From NCBI GenBank assembly GCA_025449795.1, contig JANWIQ010000037.1:1-10293 (forward strand): a stretch of DNA of 10,293 nucleotides, read 5' to 3'. The stretch's first letter is position 1. Every line of letters starts with the position of its first letter. Shown here in pieces: positions 1-5,963 of the stretch. The notes under the pieces are model-generated. The model did not search any database. It was given only the letters and a program-made list of their open reading frames with translations, and had not been told where the DNA came from. The position numbers were made by a program, and so were the translations under genes. The DNA comes from Minisyncoccota bacterium. GTDB lineage: Bacteria; Patescibacteriota; Microgenomatia; Levybacterales; UBA12049.

Positions 1-491
1 GTAACTGTTACCGTAGCTCCTGAATATCCTACTTCTCCACCGTCTTGGATGCCGTTACTATTCGTGTCTACATAGACTGTTCCAGAAAGCGTATAGGTAG
101 GTACAGGGGTTGGGGTAGGAGTAGGTCTAGAAGTAGGCGTAGGTGTGGGGGTAGGAGTTGGCGTAGGTGTAGGAGTAGGCGTTGGTGTTGGGGTAGGCGT
201 GGGAGTTGGTACAAGTGCTATGCCAAAATTCGTTGTGGTATTTGCAGAAACAGGCACACTCACAGGATTTGTTGTTGTTGCAGTATATCCTCCAGGGAGT
301 GTTAGCGTGACTGTATAGGTACCTGCAGTAAGTCCGGAGACTGCATAACTTCCAGAACCGCTTGTTGTAGCAGGAGACTGTCCAGTAACTGTTACCGTAG
401 CTCCTGAATATCCTACTTCTCCACCGTCTTGGATGCCGTTACTATTCGTGTCTACATAGACTGTTCCAGAAAGCGTATAGGTAGGTACAGG
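1..491 (-). repeat. In-frame direct repeat, 384-nt period (SdrD B-domain unit)
   Basis: Bases 1-107 are identical to 385-491, a shift of 384 nt or exactly 128 codons. The repeated stretch encodes the N-terminal half of the SdrD B-like domain and its junction with the Pro-Thr linker. The unit therefore consists of one B domain plus one linker, and the array continues beyond the left edge. Identity at third codon positions implies recent duplication or gene conversion. The earlier B domain at about 1790-2060 encodes a similar but clearly diverged protein sequence, so it is an older copy. Confidence 0.9.
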
Positions 492-2876
492 TGTTGGCGT
501 AGGAGTAGGTGTAGGAGTAGGTGTAGGTGTGGGGGTAGGAGTTGGCGTAGTGATAGGATTGGCAGGGTCATATATTTGAATAGAAGCATTATTAAATTGG
601 CTTGAAGTTGCACCACTTGCAACAATAGGTTTCATAAGTTTTACATAAGCAATTTGATTTACTGTATCAACGTATGCGACATAATCAGTATTTTCCGTGA
701 GAAGGGTTGACCCTATCTTTACAGATGGATCGGTCGTTGATGTATACCCAGAAAGCTTATAAATTTCAATCCATCGTTCGGTGACATTTCCGGAAATTGT
801 ATGGGTAAATTGCACCGCACTATTAGATGTAATCATTTGGTAGAGTCCTTCTTCATAGGAAAAGCTACTAAAAGAACCCGTGGTCATTGTTGGTGTATCA
901 GGATTTAGATAATCTGCAGCAATGGAGATGGCTTCTGCTGAAGTAAGGTTGCGTCTGAGTATTTGGAGATAATATGCTGTTTTGGTGGTACTAGCTGGAA
1001 AACTGGCAATTGATGCATTGCAAACAAATTTCAAACGACTTGTATTTTGTTGATATTGACATTGGACGCTGGATCCACCAAGGCTGGTAAGATTTGTTTC
1101 TCTTACTGCTACAACACCAGTTGCGATACCGCTTGCATTAATAGGCGTTATATAAATATAGTCGGGATTAATATTGGTAAGCGCTGAGGGCCACCCAGAG
1201 GTATTACTACCTCCAACAGTACCATATGCGCCATTTGTCGGATCCCATACGGTTTCTCCTGTTTGTTGCAATCCTCCCATAAGCACGGTTTCTAGTGCAT
1301 CAGATGCGCCAAGGGTAATAGCAGAGCCGCTTGGGTTGTTTACGTCAACCCGATGAAAAAACATTCCTGGATCTCCAGGATATATCGCAGTTTTGATATT
1401 CCAATTAAATCCATTCGTATCATTACCTGCGGTGGGGACGCGACTGCTGTAAAATCGCCGAAAGGCTGTGCCTGTTGGTGTTTGTTCTGTTTGGGTATAG
1501 GGGGATGACTCTGTTCCTAAAAAGGTTCCTCCTTTATCAATGACCCAGTGGAAAAATCCATCGGAAATAGTTGTTGCAAGATTGGTTTGCGTAATGCTCG
1601 CAGATCCACTGCTCATTTCGTACCACGGCGAAATATTTGCACCGCCATAGGCAGGAATCATTCCAACTCGCCAGCCATACCCATTTGTATTTTCCCATGA
1701 TACGTCTGTTTCTGTTTGGTTATTCGTAAATCCACCACCTATGCCGCTTTGCGTCTGCGTAGATACCACGAGTCCTGGTGGCACAAGTTTTATCCCAAAA
1801 TTCTGTGTGGTATTGGCAGAAACAGGCACAGTGACAGGATTAGTGGTAGTAGTGGTATATCCTCCTGGTACAGTAAGGGTAACAGTGTACGTACCGGATG
1901 TTAGATTTGCTATAGAGTAATTTCCAGAAGCATCAGTGGTAGTGGATGCACTTCCTGCTCCTGTTAACGCAACGGTTGCTCCTTGATAGCCAGCTTCCAG
2001 ACCGTCTTGAATCCCATTGCCATTGGTATCCACAAACAGAGTTCCAGAAAGCGTATAGGTAGGTACAGGGGTTGGGGTAGGAGTAGGTGTAGAAGTAGGC
2101 GTAGGTGTGGGGGTAGGAGTTGGCGTGGAAGTAGGAAGAAGAGCCAGATCTGTTACGCTAAAGGTATCATAGGTATTTGTTGTACCTGAAGGGGCAAAAC
2201 CATATAATCCCACAGAATTCGCAGCACTAATTGAGGAATCAGTCGTGGTAAATCCCCAGCTTGCGGGTTCGGACGAACCATCTTGCCATTCTTTAATAGA
2301 GATCGTTGTGCCATTTACTTGAAATCTGAGCCAGTAAAATGTTCCAGCAGTTGGACTAAATGCAAAGGCGGTTGTTGTAGTGGAGACGCCAGCAACCTTT
2401 TTTAAAAATTGGATATTTGCTGTCGAAGCATTGTATCTGACAAGATAATAATTACTATTATTAAGGGCACGAAGGAGAATGCCGGACGTGCTCGTAGAGG
2501 TATTATTTACGCTAAATCTTACGAGTCCTTCCTGATTTGCTGTTGAAACAGTTCCTCCAAGTATATTAAAAAGACTTGCAGTATTTGAAGTACTGGTGCC
2601 CCTATTGGTGGTAATACCAATTGTTCCACCGGGAGCGGAAGCACTGGTGAGAAGAGCCCAGGTATTTCCATCACTTGCTGTTCCCCATCCGCTAGAACTA
2701 TTAGCCCGAATGAAAGTATCCTGGACTAGCACATTTCCATTTAATGTGGGATTAGTGGCATAGGCTTTTCCGACATTGGAGAGAGTACATATCTTGGCGA
2801 GAAAAGGAAGAGTTGCAAGCAACAAAATACTAAAGAAAGCAATAGTTACAATAGCAAAAAAATTTTTGAAAAGCAT
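1..2876 (-). CDS. Large secreted modular surface protein, ConA-like module plus SdrD B-like domains joined by (Pro-Thr)n linkers; C-terminus off the window
   Basis: The frame stays open for 958 codons from ATG at 2876 to the left edge. Residues 5-27 are hydrophobic and a signal-peptidase-like AYA site ends at residue 40. Residues about 50-245 begin with a DTFIRANSSSGWG stretch and look like a concanavalin/LamG-type beta sandwich. A Pro-Thr linker (247-273) leads to a first SdrD B-like domain (273-360) with the acidic motif DTNGNGIQDG. Residues 363-775 match no family I recognise and contain two Cys (606, 619) that could pair. A second linker (775-798), a second B domain (798-888, DTNSNGIQDGGE), a third linker (889-927) and the start of a third B domain follow. 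B domains of this type usually bind Ca2+ and stiffen surface stalks. An in-frame ATG at 2915 would add 13 residues including charged ones; neither start has a clear Shine-Dalgarno. The protein is probably a cell-surface stalk or adhesin; its ligand and any C-terminal anchor are not visible. Confidence 0.87.
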   Translation of the reverse strand, partial: MLFKNFFAIVTIAFFSILLLATLPFLAKICTLSNVGKAYATNPTLNGNVLVQDTFIRANSSSGWGTASDGNTWALLTSASAPGGTIGITTNRGTSTSNTASLFNILGGTVSTANQEGLVRFSVNNTSTSTSGILLRALNNSNYYLVRYNASTANIQFLKKVAGVSTTTTAFAFSPTAGTFYWLRFQVNGTTISIKEWQDGSSEPASWGFTTTDSSISAANSVGLYGFAPSGTTNTYDTFSVTDLALLPTSTPTPTPTPTPTSTPTPTPTPVPTYTLSGTLFVDTNGNGIQDGLEAGYQGATVALTGAGSASTTTDASGNYSIANLTSGTYTVTLTVPGGYTTTTTNPVTVPVSANTTQNFGIKLVPPGLVVSTQTQSGIGGGFTNNQTETDVSWENTNGYGWRVGMIPAYGGANISPWYEMSSGSASITQTNLATTISDGFFHWVIDKGGTFLGTESSPYTQTEQTPTGTAFRRFYSSRVPTAGNDTNGFNWNIKTAIYPGDPGMFFHRVDVNNPSGSAITLGASDALETVLMGGLQQTGETVWDPTNGAYGTVGGSNTSGWPSALTNINPDYIYITPINASGIATGVVAVRETNLTSLGGSSVQCQYQQNTSRLKFVCNASIASFPASTTKTAYYLQILRRNLTSAEAISIAADYLNPDTPTMTTGSFSSFSYEEGLYQMITSNSAVQFTHTISGNVTERWIEIYKLSGYTSTTDPSVKIGSTLLTENTDYVAYVDTVNQIAYVKLMKPIVASGATSSQFNNASIQIYDPANPITTPTPTPTPTPTPTPTPTPTPVPTYTLSGTVYVDTNSNGIQDGGEVGYSGATVTVTGQSPATTSGSGSYAVSGLTAGTYTVTLTLPGGYTATTTNPVSVPVSANTTTNFGIALVPTPTPTPTPTPTPTPTPTPTPTPTPTSRPTPTPTPVPTYTLSGTVYVDTNSNGIQDGGEVGYSGATVTV
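97..213 (-). repeat. (Pro-Thr)n linker-coding minisatellite, copy 3
   Basis: The 6-nt-period repeat (GTAGGN-like on the plus strand) encodes 13 Pro-Thr pairs, one Ser-Arg interruption, and further Pro-Thr pairs before PVPTYTLSG. It is the longest of the three linkers seen here. The codons vary synonymously among CCA/CCT/CCC and ACT/ACC/ACG/ACA. The Ser-Arg comes from one base change (C at 127, where the copy near 2089 has G) that turns Thr into Arg. Confidence 0.85.
485..552 (-). repeat. (Pro-Thr)n linker-coding minisatellite, copy 2
   Basis: This is an uninterrupted Pro-Thr dipeptide run between the unassigned central region (ending ...YDPANPIT) and the second B domain (YTLSG...). It is shorter than copy 3. 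The hexanucleotide period makes length change by slippage in steps of two residues likely without loss of frame. Confidence 0.85.
2058..2136 (-). repeat. (Pro-Thr)n linker-coding minisatellite, copy 1
   Basis: This linker joins the N-terminal ConA-like module to the first B domain and carries two Ser-Thr interruptions in a Pro-Thr run. Bases 2041-2126 match 79-164 with a single mismatch (2089 versus 127), although the adjoining domain-coding DNA differs much more. Confidence 0.85.
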
Positions 2877-2929
2877 TCTTTTTTCTGTAATACTTTTCTC
2901 ATTGTGGCACATCATTGAAGACTATTGAT

Positions 2930-2957
2930 ATTATACGCTAACTAACTGAGAACACAA
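2930..2957 (-). promoter_or_regulatory. Candidate sigma-70-like promoter for the surface protein
   Basis: On the minus strand a perfect TATAAT lies at 2935-2930. A poor -35 (TTGTGT, 2957-2952) sits 16 nt upstream of it. Transcription would start near 2923, leaving a leader of about 47 nt before ATG 2876, but only about 8 nt before the alternative ATG 2915. That spacing slightly favours the 2876 start. The gap 2877-3009 around it contains no other gene; the only other structure is a small GGAC-GAAA-GTCC hairpin at 2991-3002. Confidence 0.4.
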
Positions 2958-3009
2958 CGTCCCATACGATGAAGTACTTTTCCTTACAAAGGACTTTCGT
3001 CCACTCGCC

Positions 3010-3054
3010 AATCAGAAAAAAGGGTAATGTGGCTACTGTTGCCACATTACCCTT
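3010..3054 (-). terminator. Strong intrinsic terminator after the KGG protein gene
   Basis: A perfect 14-bp stem pairs 3041-3054 with 3020-3033 around a 7-nt loop (3034-3040). On the minus strand it is followed by a T-run (about 3019-3010, TTTTCTGATT, continuing the TT at the stem base). It begins 19 nt past the TAA at 3074-3076. It insulates the downstream surface-protein gene, which supports that gene having its own promoter. Confidence 0.9.
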
Positions 3055-3073
3055 GTCTTAGCAGAAAAAAATG

Positions 3074-3334
3074 TTATGCTTCTCCGCCTTTTTTACCTAT
3101 TTCAGACATATGCTCTCGATCCTGGCTAACTGTTTGCCCACCCTTACTCCTGTCTTCTTGAGAGAGTTTATGGGCATGACCGCTTTTTTGTGCGGATTGT
3201 CCGCCTTTTTTGCCAAGTTTTTGCATACCTTCGTGACCGAGTTGTTGGGCCCGAGCTTCTCCGCCTTTCTGGGCTACCTCTTCCCGAATTTCCTCATCGG
3301 CAGACGCTAGCCCTCTATTATCATCATTTGCCAT
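3074..3334 (-). CDS. KGG-repeat stress-induced protein (GsiB/Con-10-like)
   Basis: This encodes an 86-residue, very hydrophilic, Gly/Lys/Glu/Gln-rich protein without membrane segments or Cys. The KGG tripeptide recurs at residues 23-25, 43-45, 64-66 and 82-84, spaced about 20 residues apart. This is the pattern of the stress-induced KGG repeat family found in Bacillus GsiB and fungal Con-10. Those proteins are cytoplasmic, intrinsically disordered, and accumulate in stress or stationary phase; a protective hydration role is suspected but not proven for the family. The start at 3334 is fixed by an excellent Shine-Dalgarno (AAAGGAGGTGA, 3353-3343), 10 nt from GGAGG to ATG. With the strong terminator downstream, this suggests a highly expressed short transcript. 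The protein ends directly after the fourth KGG (KKGGEA), so the last repeat is truncated. Confidence 0.93.
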   Translation of the reverse strand: MANDDNRGLASADEEIREEVAQKGGEARAQQLGHEGMQKLGKKGGQSAQKSGHAHKLSQEDRSKGGQTVSQDREHMSEIGKKGGEA

Positions 3335-3337
3335 ACG

Positions 3338-3412
3338 CTATTCACCTCCTTTGTGCTTATATTTGTGAAGTTTTTTTACTATTTCTAGTGCTTTGGGTTC
3401 ATACGTTGACAT
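3338..3412 (-). CDS. Possible 24-residue small ORF overlapping the KGG gene's ribosome-binding site
   Basis: ATG at 3412 opens a 24-codon frame that starts MSTYEPKALEIVKKLHKYKH, is Lys-rich, and ends TAG three bases before the KGG gene's ATG. Its last codons (Lys-Gly-Gly-Glu) are written in the Shine-Dalgarno of the KGG gene, so that ending is forced by the ribosome-binding site and is not evidence of homology. If translated, it could couple or regulate KGG synthesis. It has no Shine-Dalgarno of its own. The frame is open further upstream to the sortase TAA (3491-3493) but offers no ATG, GTG or TTG there. It is either a small gene, a leader peptide or chance; I lean only weakly toward real. 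Confidence 0.27.
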   Translation of the reverse strand: MSTYEPKALEIVKKLHKYKHKGGE

Positions 3413-3490
3413 AATTAAAAAATGGTAGATCTCGTCATTGAAATAGGCGTAAAAGGTGCGTAATGATGATGAAAGAATGCCTACTATTGC

Positions 3491-4069
3491 TTATTGTTGG
3501 AGCACAGAATAGACAACAGCCCGATTAGAATAATTATGCTCTTGTCTATTCCATGTACCATCACAAGTTATTAAATTAAGCCGTGCCATATCATTGCTCG
3601 CAAAAATCTGTTGCATGGGTAATTGGTCAAAAGGATAACTTACCACATCCGTTACCACAAATGTATAGGATGCATTGTTGGTGTCGGTAACAATGATACG
3701 ATTGCCTTTTTGTAATCTATCAATTGAATAAAATACTGCAGGTGCACCTGTTGGTGTATCGAAGTGACCATCAATAACCGCACTTCCTTTTTGTCCTGGT
3801 CGATATCCATATTTATACCATGCGGTATCTATATTATTCATTGGAATCCCCATTCTTCCCTGAGCATCCATTCCAACTGTTTCAACCGCAGTGCTAATAC
3901 CTAAAGAGGGAATAGAAATAGTAACAGGCAACCCAACAGAAGGAGGTGTTGGGGTAGATGAAGAGGAAATTGTATGAGGAAGTACTTGAGGAGATTGATT
4001 TGCATTCATTTTGGTAAAAAGAAACAAACTTCCTGCAAATAGTACACAAAGAAAAATGATTTTTTTCAT
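3491..4069 (-). CDS. Sortase, class E/F-like
   Basis: This encodes 192 residues with one N-terminal membrane segment (about 4-19), a short Ser/Thr/Pro linker (32-44) and a sortase beta-barrel from about 46. The catalytic set is complete: His102 in DGHFDT, Cys169 in LNLITCDG, and a probable Arg183 in SNRAVVYS. Sortases cleave a sorting motif after Thr through a Cys acyl-enzyme and transfer the protein to an amine acceptor at the cell surface. The compact size and lack of extensions suit class E/F enzymes best; the exact class needs a tree. It lies 66 nt downstream of the gene for a tiny secreted peptide with an APATG tail, a plausible partner. The ATG at 4069 is chosen because MKKIIFLCVL starts the membrane segment; no Shine-Dalgarno precedes it. 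A TATTAT box at 4080-4075 would allow a nearly leaderless mRNA, but no -35 is visible. Confidence 0.93.
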   Translation of the reverse strand: MKKIIFLCVLFAGSLFLFTKMNANQSPQVLPHTISSSSTPTPPSVGLPVTISIPSLGISTAVETVGMDAQGRMGIPMNNIDTAWYKYGYRPGQKGSAVIDGHFDTPTGAPAVFYSIDRLQKGNRIIVTDTNNASYTFVVTDVVSYPFDQLPMQQIFASNDMARLNLITCDGTWNRQEHNYSNRAVVYSVLQQ

Positions 4070-4102
4070 ACTAGATAATACACACTCGTGTAAGTGTCCT
4101 AC

Positions 4103-4117
4103 TATACATCATGTATA
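4103..4117. promoter_or_regulatory. Inverted repeat, possible operator, between peptide and sortase genes
   Basis: TATACAT-C-ATGTATA is a perfect 7-bp palindrome with a 1-nt centre, 33 nt upstream of the sortase start. The loop is too short for a good terminator, so a protein-binding site is the more natural reading. The surroundings are AT-rich and chance is possible. Confidence 0.25.
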
Positions 4118-4135
4118 TAAAAAAAAGTGTAAGAA

Positions 4136-4306
4136 TTAGTATGGACCAAAACCTGTTGCCGGTGCACTCGTTGGAACTGCACTAGACCCAGTTGGAGTCG
4201 GCGTAGTACTGGTCATTGTTGGCGTCGCAGTCTGACCAAAAACAGTTCTTGATAAAAAGAATGACACAACCGTAACCGCAACAGTAATTATAAGAAATTT
4301 CATCAT
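4136..4306 (-). CDS. Tiny secreted Thr/Pro-rich peptide with sortase-signal-like C-terminus
   Basis: This encodes 56 residues. MMKFLIITVAVTVVSFFLSR is a classic signal or membrane segment, followed by VFGQ. About 30 residues of Thr/Pro/Ser-rich spacer follow, and the protein ends SAPATGFGPY. APATG resembles the LPxTG/LAxTG motif of sortase substrates. The usual following hydrophobic helix and basic tail are absent, because the protein ends four residues after the Gly. The gene is immediately upstream of the sortase in the same orientation. A strong Shine-Dalgarno (GGAGG at 4324-4320) lies 13 nt before ATG 4306; the spacing is long but GTG at 4330 would place the Shine-Dalgarno inside the gene. 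I know no named family. It could be a sortase substrate, a competing peptide, or an unrelated membrane microprotein. The gene is probably real; its function is inferred only from context. Confidence 0.7.
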   Translation of the reverse strand: MMKFLIITVAVTVVSFFLSRTVFGQTATPTMTSTTPTPTGSSAVPTSAPATGFGPY

Positions 4307-4316
4307 AATACTAATT

Positions 4317-4327
4317 TCACCTCCTCC
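4317..4327 (-). promoter_or_regulatory. Strong ribosome-binding site deciding the start of the tiny secreted peptide
   Basis: GGAGGAGGTGA on the minus strand is a near-perfect anti-16S match. It makes ATG 4306 the first sensible start. The second ATG at 4303 would stretch the spacing to 16 nt. Confidence 0.6.
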
Positions 4328-4412
4328 CACTTGATACCTTCGTATCTCTTCTTACCATACCCATGCTCTCTAAGATGGTCCCGAAAATAGTGTAAGACTT
4401 TAGAAAGAGGAG

Positions 4413-5963
4413 CTATGTAGAATTTCTTTTAAAAATTAATATGGTGGGTGATGTATAGGTTTTTGCATAAAATTTGTATAGTTCTGCTCTCTTTACTGGG
4501 TTGACGTAAAGTGCTGTCCAGACAGCATCATTTTTTTGCAAGATAACCCATTTCACATATTTTTCAGGTTTGGTAAGTGCGTTTTGCCAATAAGGTTTAT
4601 TGCCAATGTAGATGACCCGGCTGATGGGCAAATTACTGCCGGTAATGCTTATTGTGCGGGCATAATCGTCCAAAATGACATATCCACCGTCATAATTTTT
4701 TCTCATCCATTTTTCGGCATCAGGGTGAGCAGCTGCTGAAAGTCCATGTAGACCATCTTGCAACGTAATGATTGGTATTTTCCCTCCAACAAAGAGCGCA
4801 GATTGCACAAGGATAGCAAGCAGCACGATTCCAGTAAAAATTTTTGAGAATCGGGAAGAGAGATATCCTACAAAAATAGCGGCTGTAGGTACCATCATTA
4901 TCCCATACCGGACATTAAAAAGTCTCCAGGGAAAGCTTGCGGGAGTAAGCTGAGGAATAAATATAATTGATTGTCCAAGATACATAGTAGTAACATAAAA
5001 AATAAATGGTACAAGAAGTAATAGTCCAATAAAATAACTATTTTTTTTCGTCCTGTCAAAAAGAAAAAAAAACAAACCAATACACGCAATACAAAAAAGA
5101 ATACTGCCAATATTTTCAAGAGAGGTCACGAAATAATATTGAAGAGAAACCCACAGATTTTTATATCCTACCAATTCCCCTCTCAGCAACCAGCCTTTCT
5201 GTTGGGACTTTGCAGAAAAAGGGCTGCTCATAAAGTAGAAAGCATCCCCCAGTATGAGTTTGTCCCAGACAAGCCATAAAAAAATACCAAAAAACCCAAT
5301 CGTACTAAAAAGAATCGCTTTCCCTTCAAGCATATGGTTTTTTATGCCATTGGGAAAATACAATGCCACGAGTACAAAAAGCTCAAATACTGCCAGGAAC
5401 CAACCATCATATCTTGATAAGGTTGCCAAGAAAGCAAAAAAACCTGCTCCAATGAGTGCAAGAAGATCATTGTCGTCTTCAAGAAAAACAAAGTAAAAAT
5501 ACAAAGAAGCGGTAAAAAAAACAACGAGTGGTAATTCACTCATGGGAGTTGATTGCATGTAGAGCATATTTGGATTACTCATGAATACAAGGGTTCCCAT
5601 AATTCCTGCTAACGTATTTGTTGTGAACAGCAAAACAATTTTGTATATAAAAATACTACTTATCACAAAACAAATGCCAGAAACAATTGCACCGCCAAGG
5701 CCTGTGCGCCACAGAACATCAGGAATAATAAGGGGGATCATAAGAAGATGCGGGAATGGTAACCATACGCCTCCCAATTGCGCAACACCCGGTGTTACCC
5801 CATCGATAACCCGTTTTGCAATATTAAGATGGGATTCAGCATCACCATAAGCGAGCGTGTATCCTTTCATAAAATAAAATACAATAAAGTAAGCACTTAC
5901 CAAAGATGACACAAGCGCGATCCAGCGTATTGGTTCTTTCTGTAGTTTTTTATATATGTTCAT
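4413..5963 (-). CDS. Polytopic GT-C glycosyltransferase, GT39-like
   Basis: This encodes 516 residues with about ten or more hydrophobic segments between 13 and 395, then a soluble C-terminal part (about 400-516). The first extracytoplasmic loop carries GDAESH (40-45), where the acidic pair is the likely catalytic site, followed by GVWLPFPH (65-72). MSELP (141-145) and TLSRYDGWF (181-189) are further loop motifs seen in this group. Such enzymes transfer a sugar from a polyprenyl-phosphate donor to protein, lipid or glycan on the outer face of the membrane; PMT and ArnT are relatives. The substrate here is unknown. Its start overlaps the stop of the upstream GT2 gene as ATGA (5963-5960), so the two are translationally coupled and probably act in one pathway. 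No clear intrinsic terminator follows the TAG at 4413; the next 80 nt contain only weak 5-bp hairpins (4333-4346, 4355-4379). Confidence 0.87.
   Translation of the reverse strand: MNIYKKLQKEPIRWIALVSSLVSAYFIVFYFMKGYTLAYGDAESHLNIAKRVIDGVTPGVAQLGGVWLPFPHLLMIPLIIPDVLWRTGLGGAIVSGICFVISSIFIYKIVLLFTTNTLAGIMGTLVFMSNPNMLYMQSTPMSELPLVVFFTASLYFYFVFLEDDNDLLALIGAGFFAFLATLSRYDGWFLAVFELFVLVALYFPNGIKNHMLEGKAILFSTIGFFGIFLWLVWDKLILGDAFYFMSSPFSAKSQQKGWLLRGELVGYKNLWVSLQYYFVTSLENIGSILFCIACIGLFFFLFDRTKKNSYFIGLLLLVPFIFYVTTMYLGQSIIFIPQLTPASFPWRLFNVRYGIMMVPTAAIFVGYLSSRFSKIFTGIVLLAILVQSALFVGGKIPIITLQDGLHGLSAAAHPDAEKWMRKNYDGGYVILDDYARTISITGSNLPISRVIYIGNKPYWQNALTKPEKYVKWVILQKNDAVWTALYVNPVKRAELYKFYAKTYTSPTILIFKRNST

Noticed and set aside
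45..305. Arg/Gly/Ser-rich 86-codon plus-strand frame, and a similar one at 1983-2189
   Set aside because: The Arg-rich text is the complement of the Pro-Thr linker repeats of the surface protein, not an independent gene.
97..552. Possible CRISPR array or tandem non-coding repeat
   Set aside because: The repeat has a 6-nt period in frame with a secreted protein and no unique spacers; it encodes Pro-Thr linkers.
2991..3002. GGAC-GAAA-GTCC hairpin on the minus strand as a structured RNA or riboswitch piece
   Set aside because: It has a four-bp stem with a GNRA loop only, no supporting helices around it, and lies upstream of the proposed promoter.
4333..4379. Terminator after the GT39-like gene
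   Set aside because: The two candidate hairpins have 5-bp stems (4333-4346; 4355-4359 with 4375-4379) and no following T-run.
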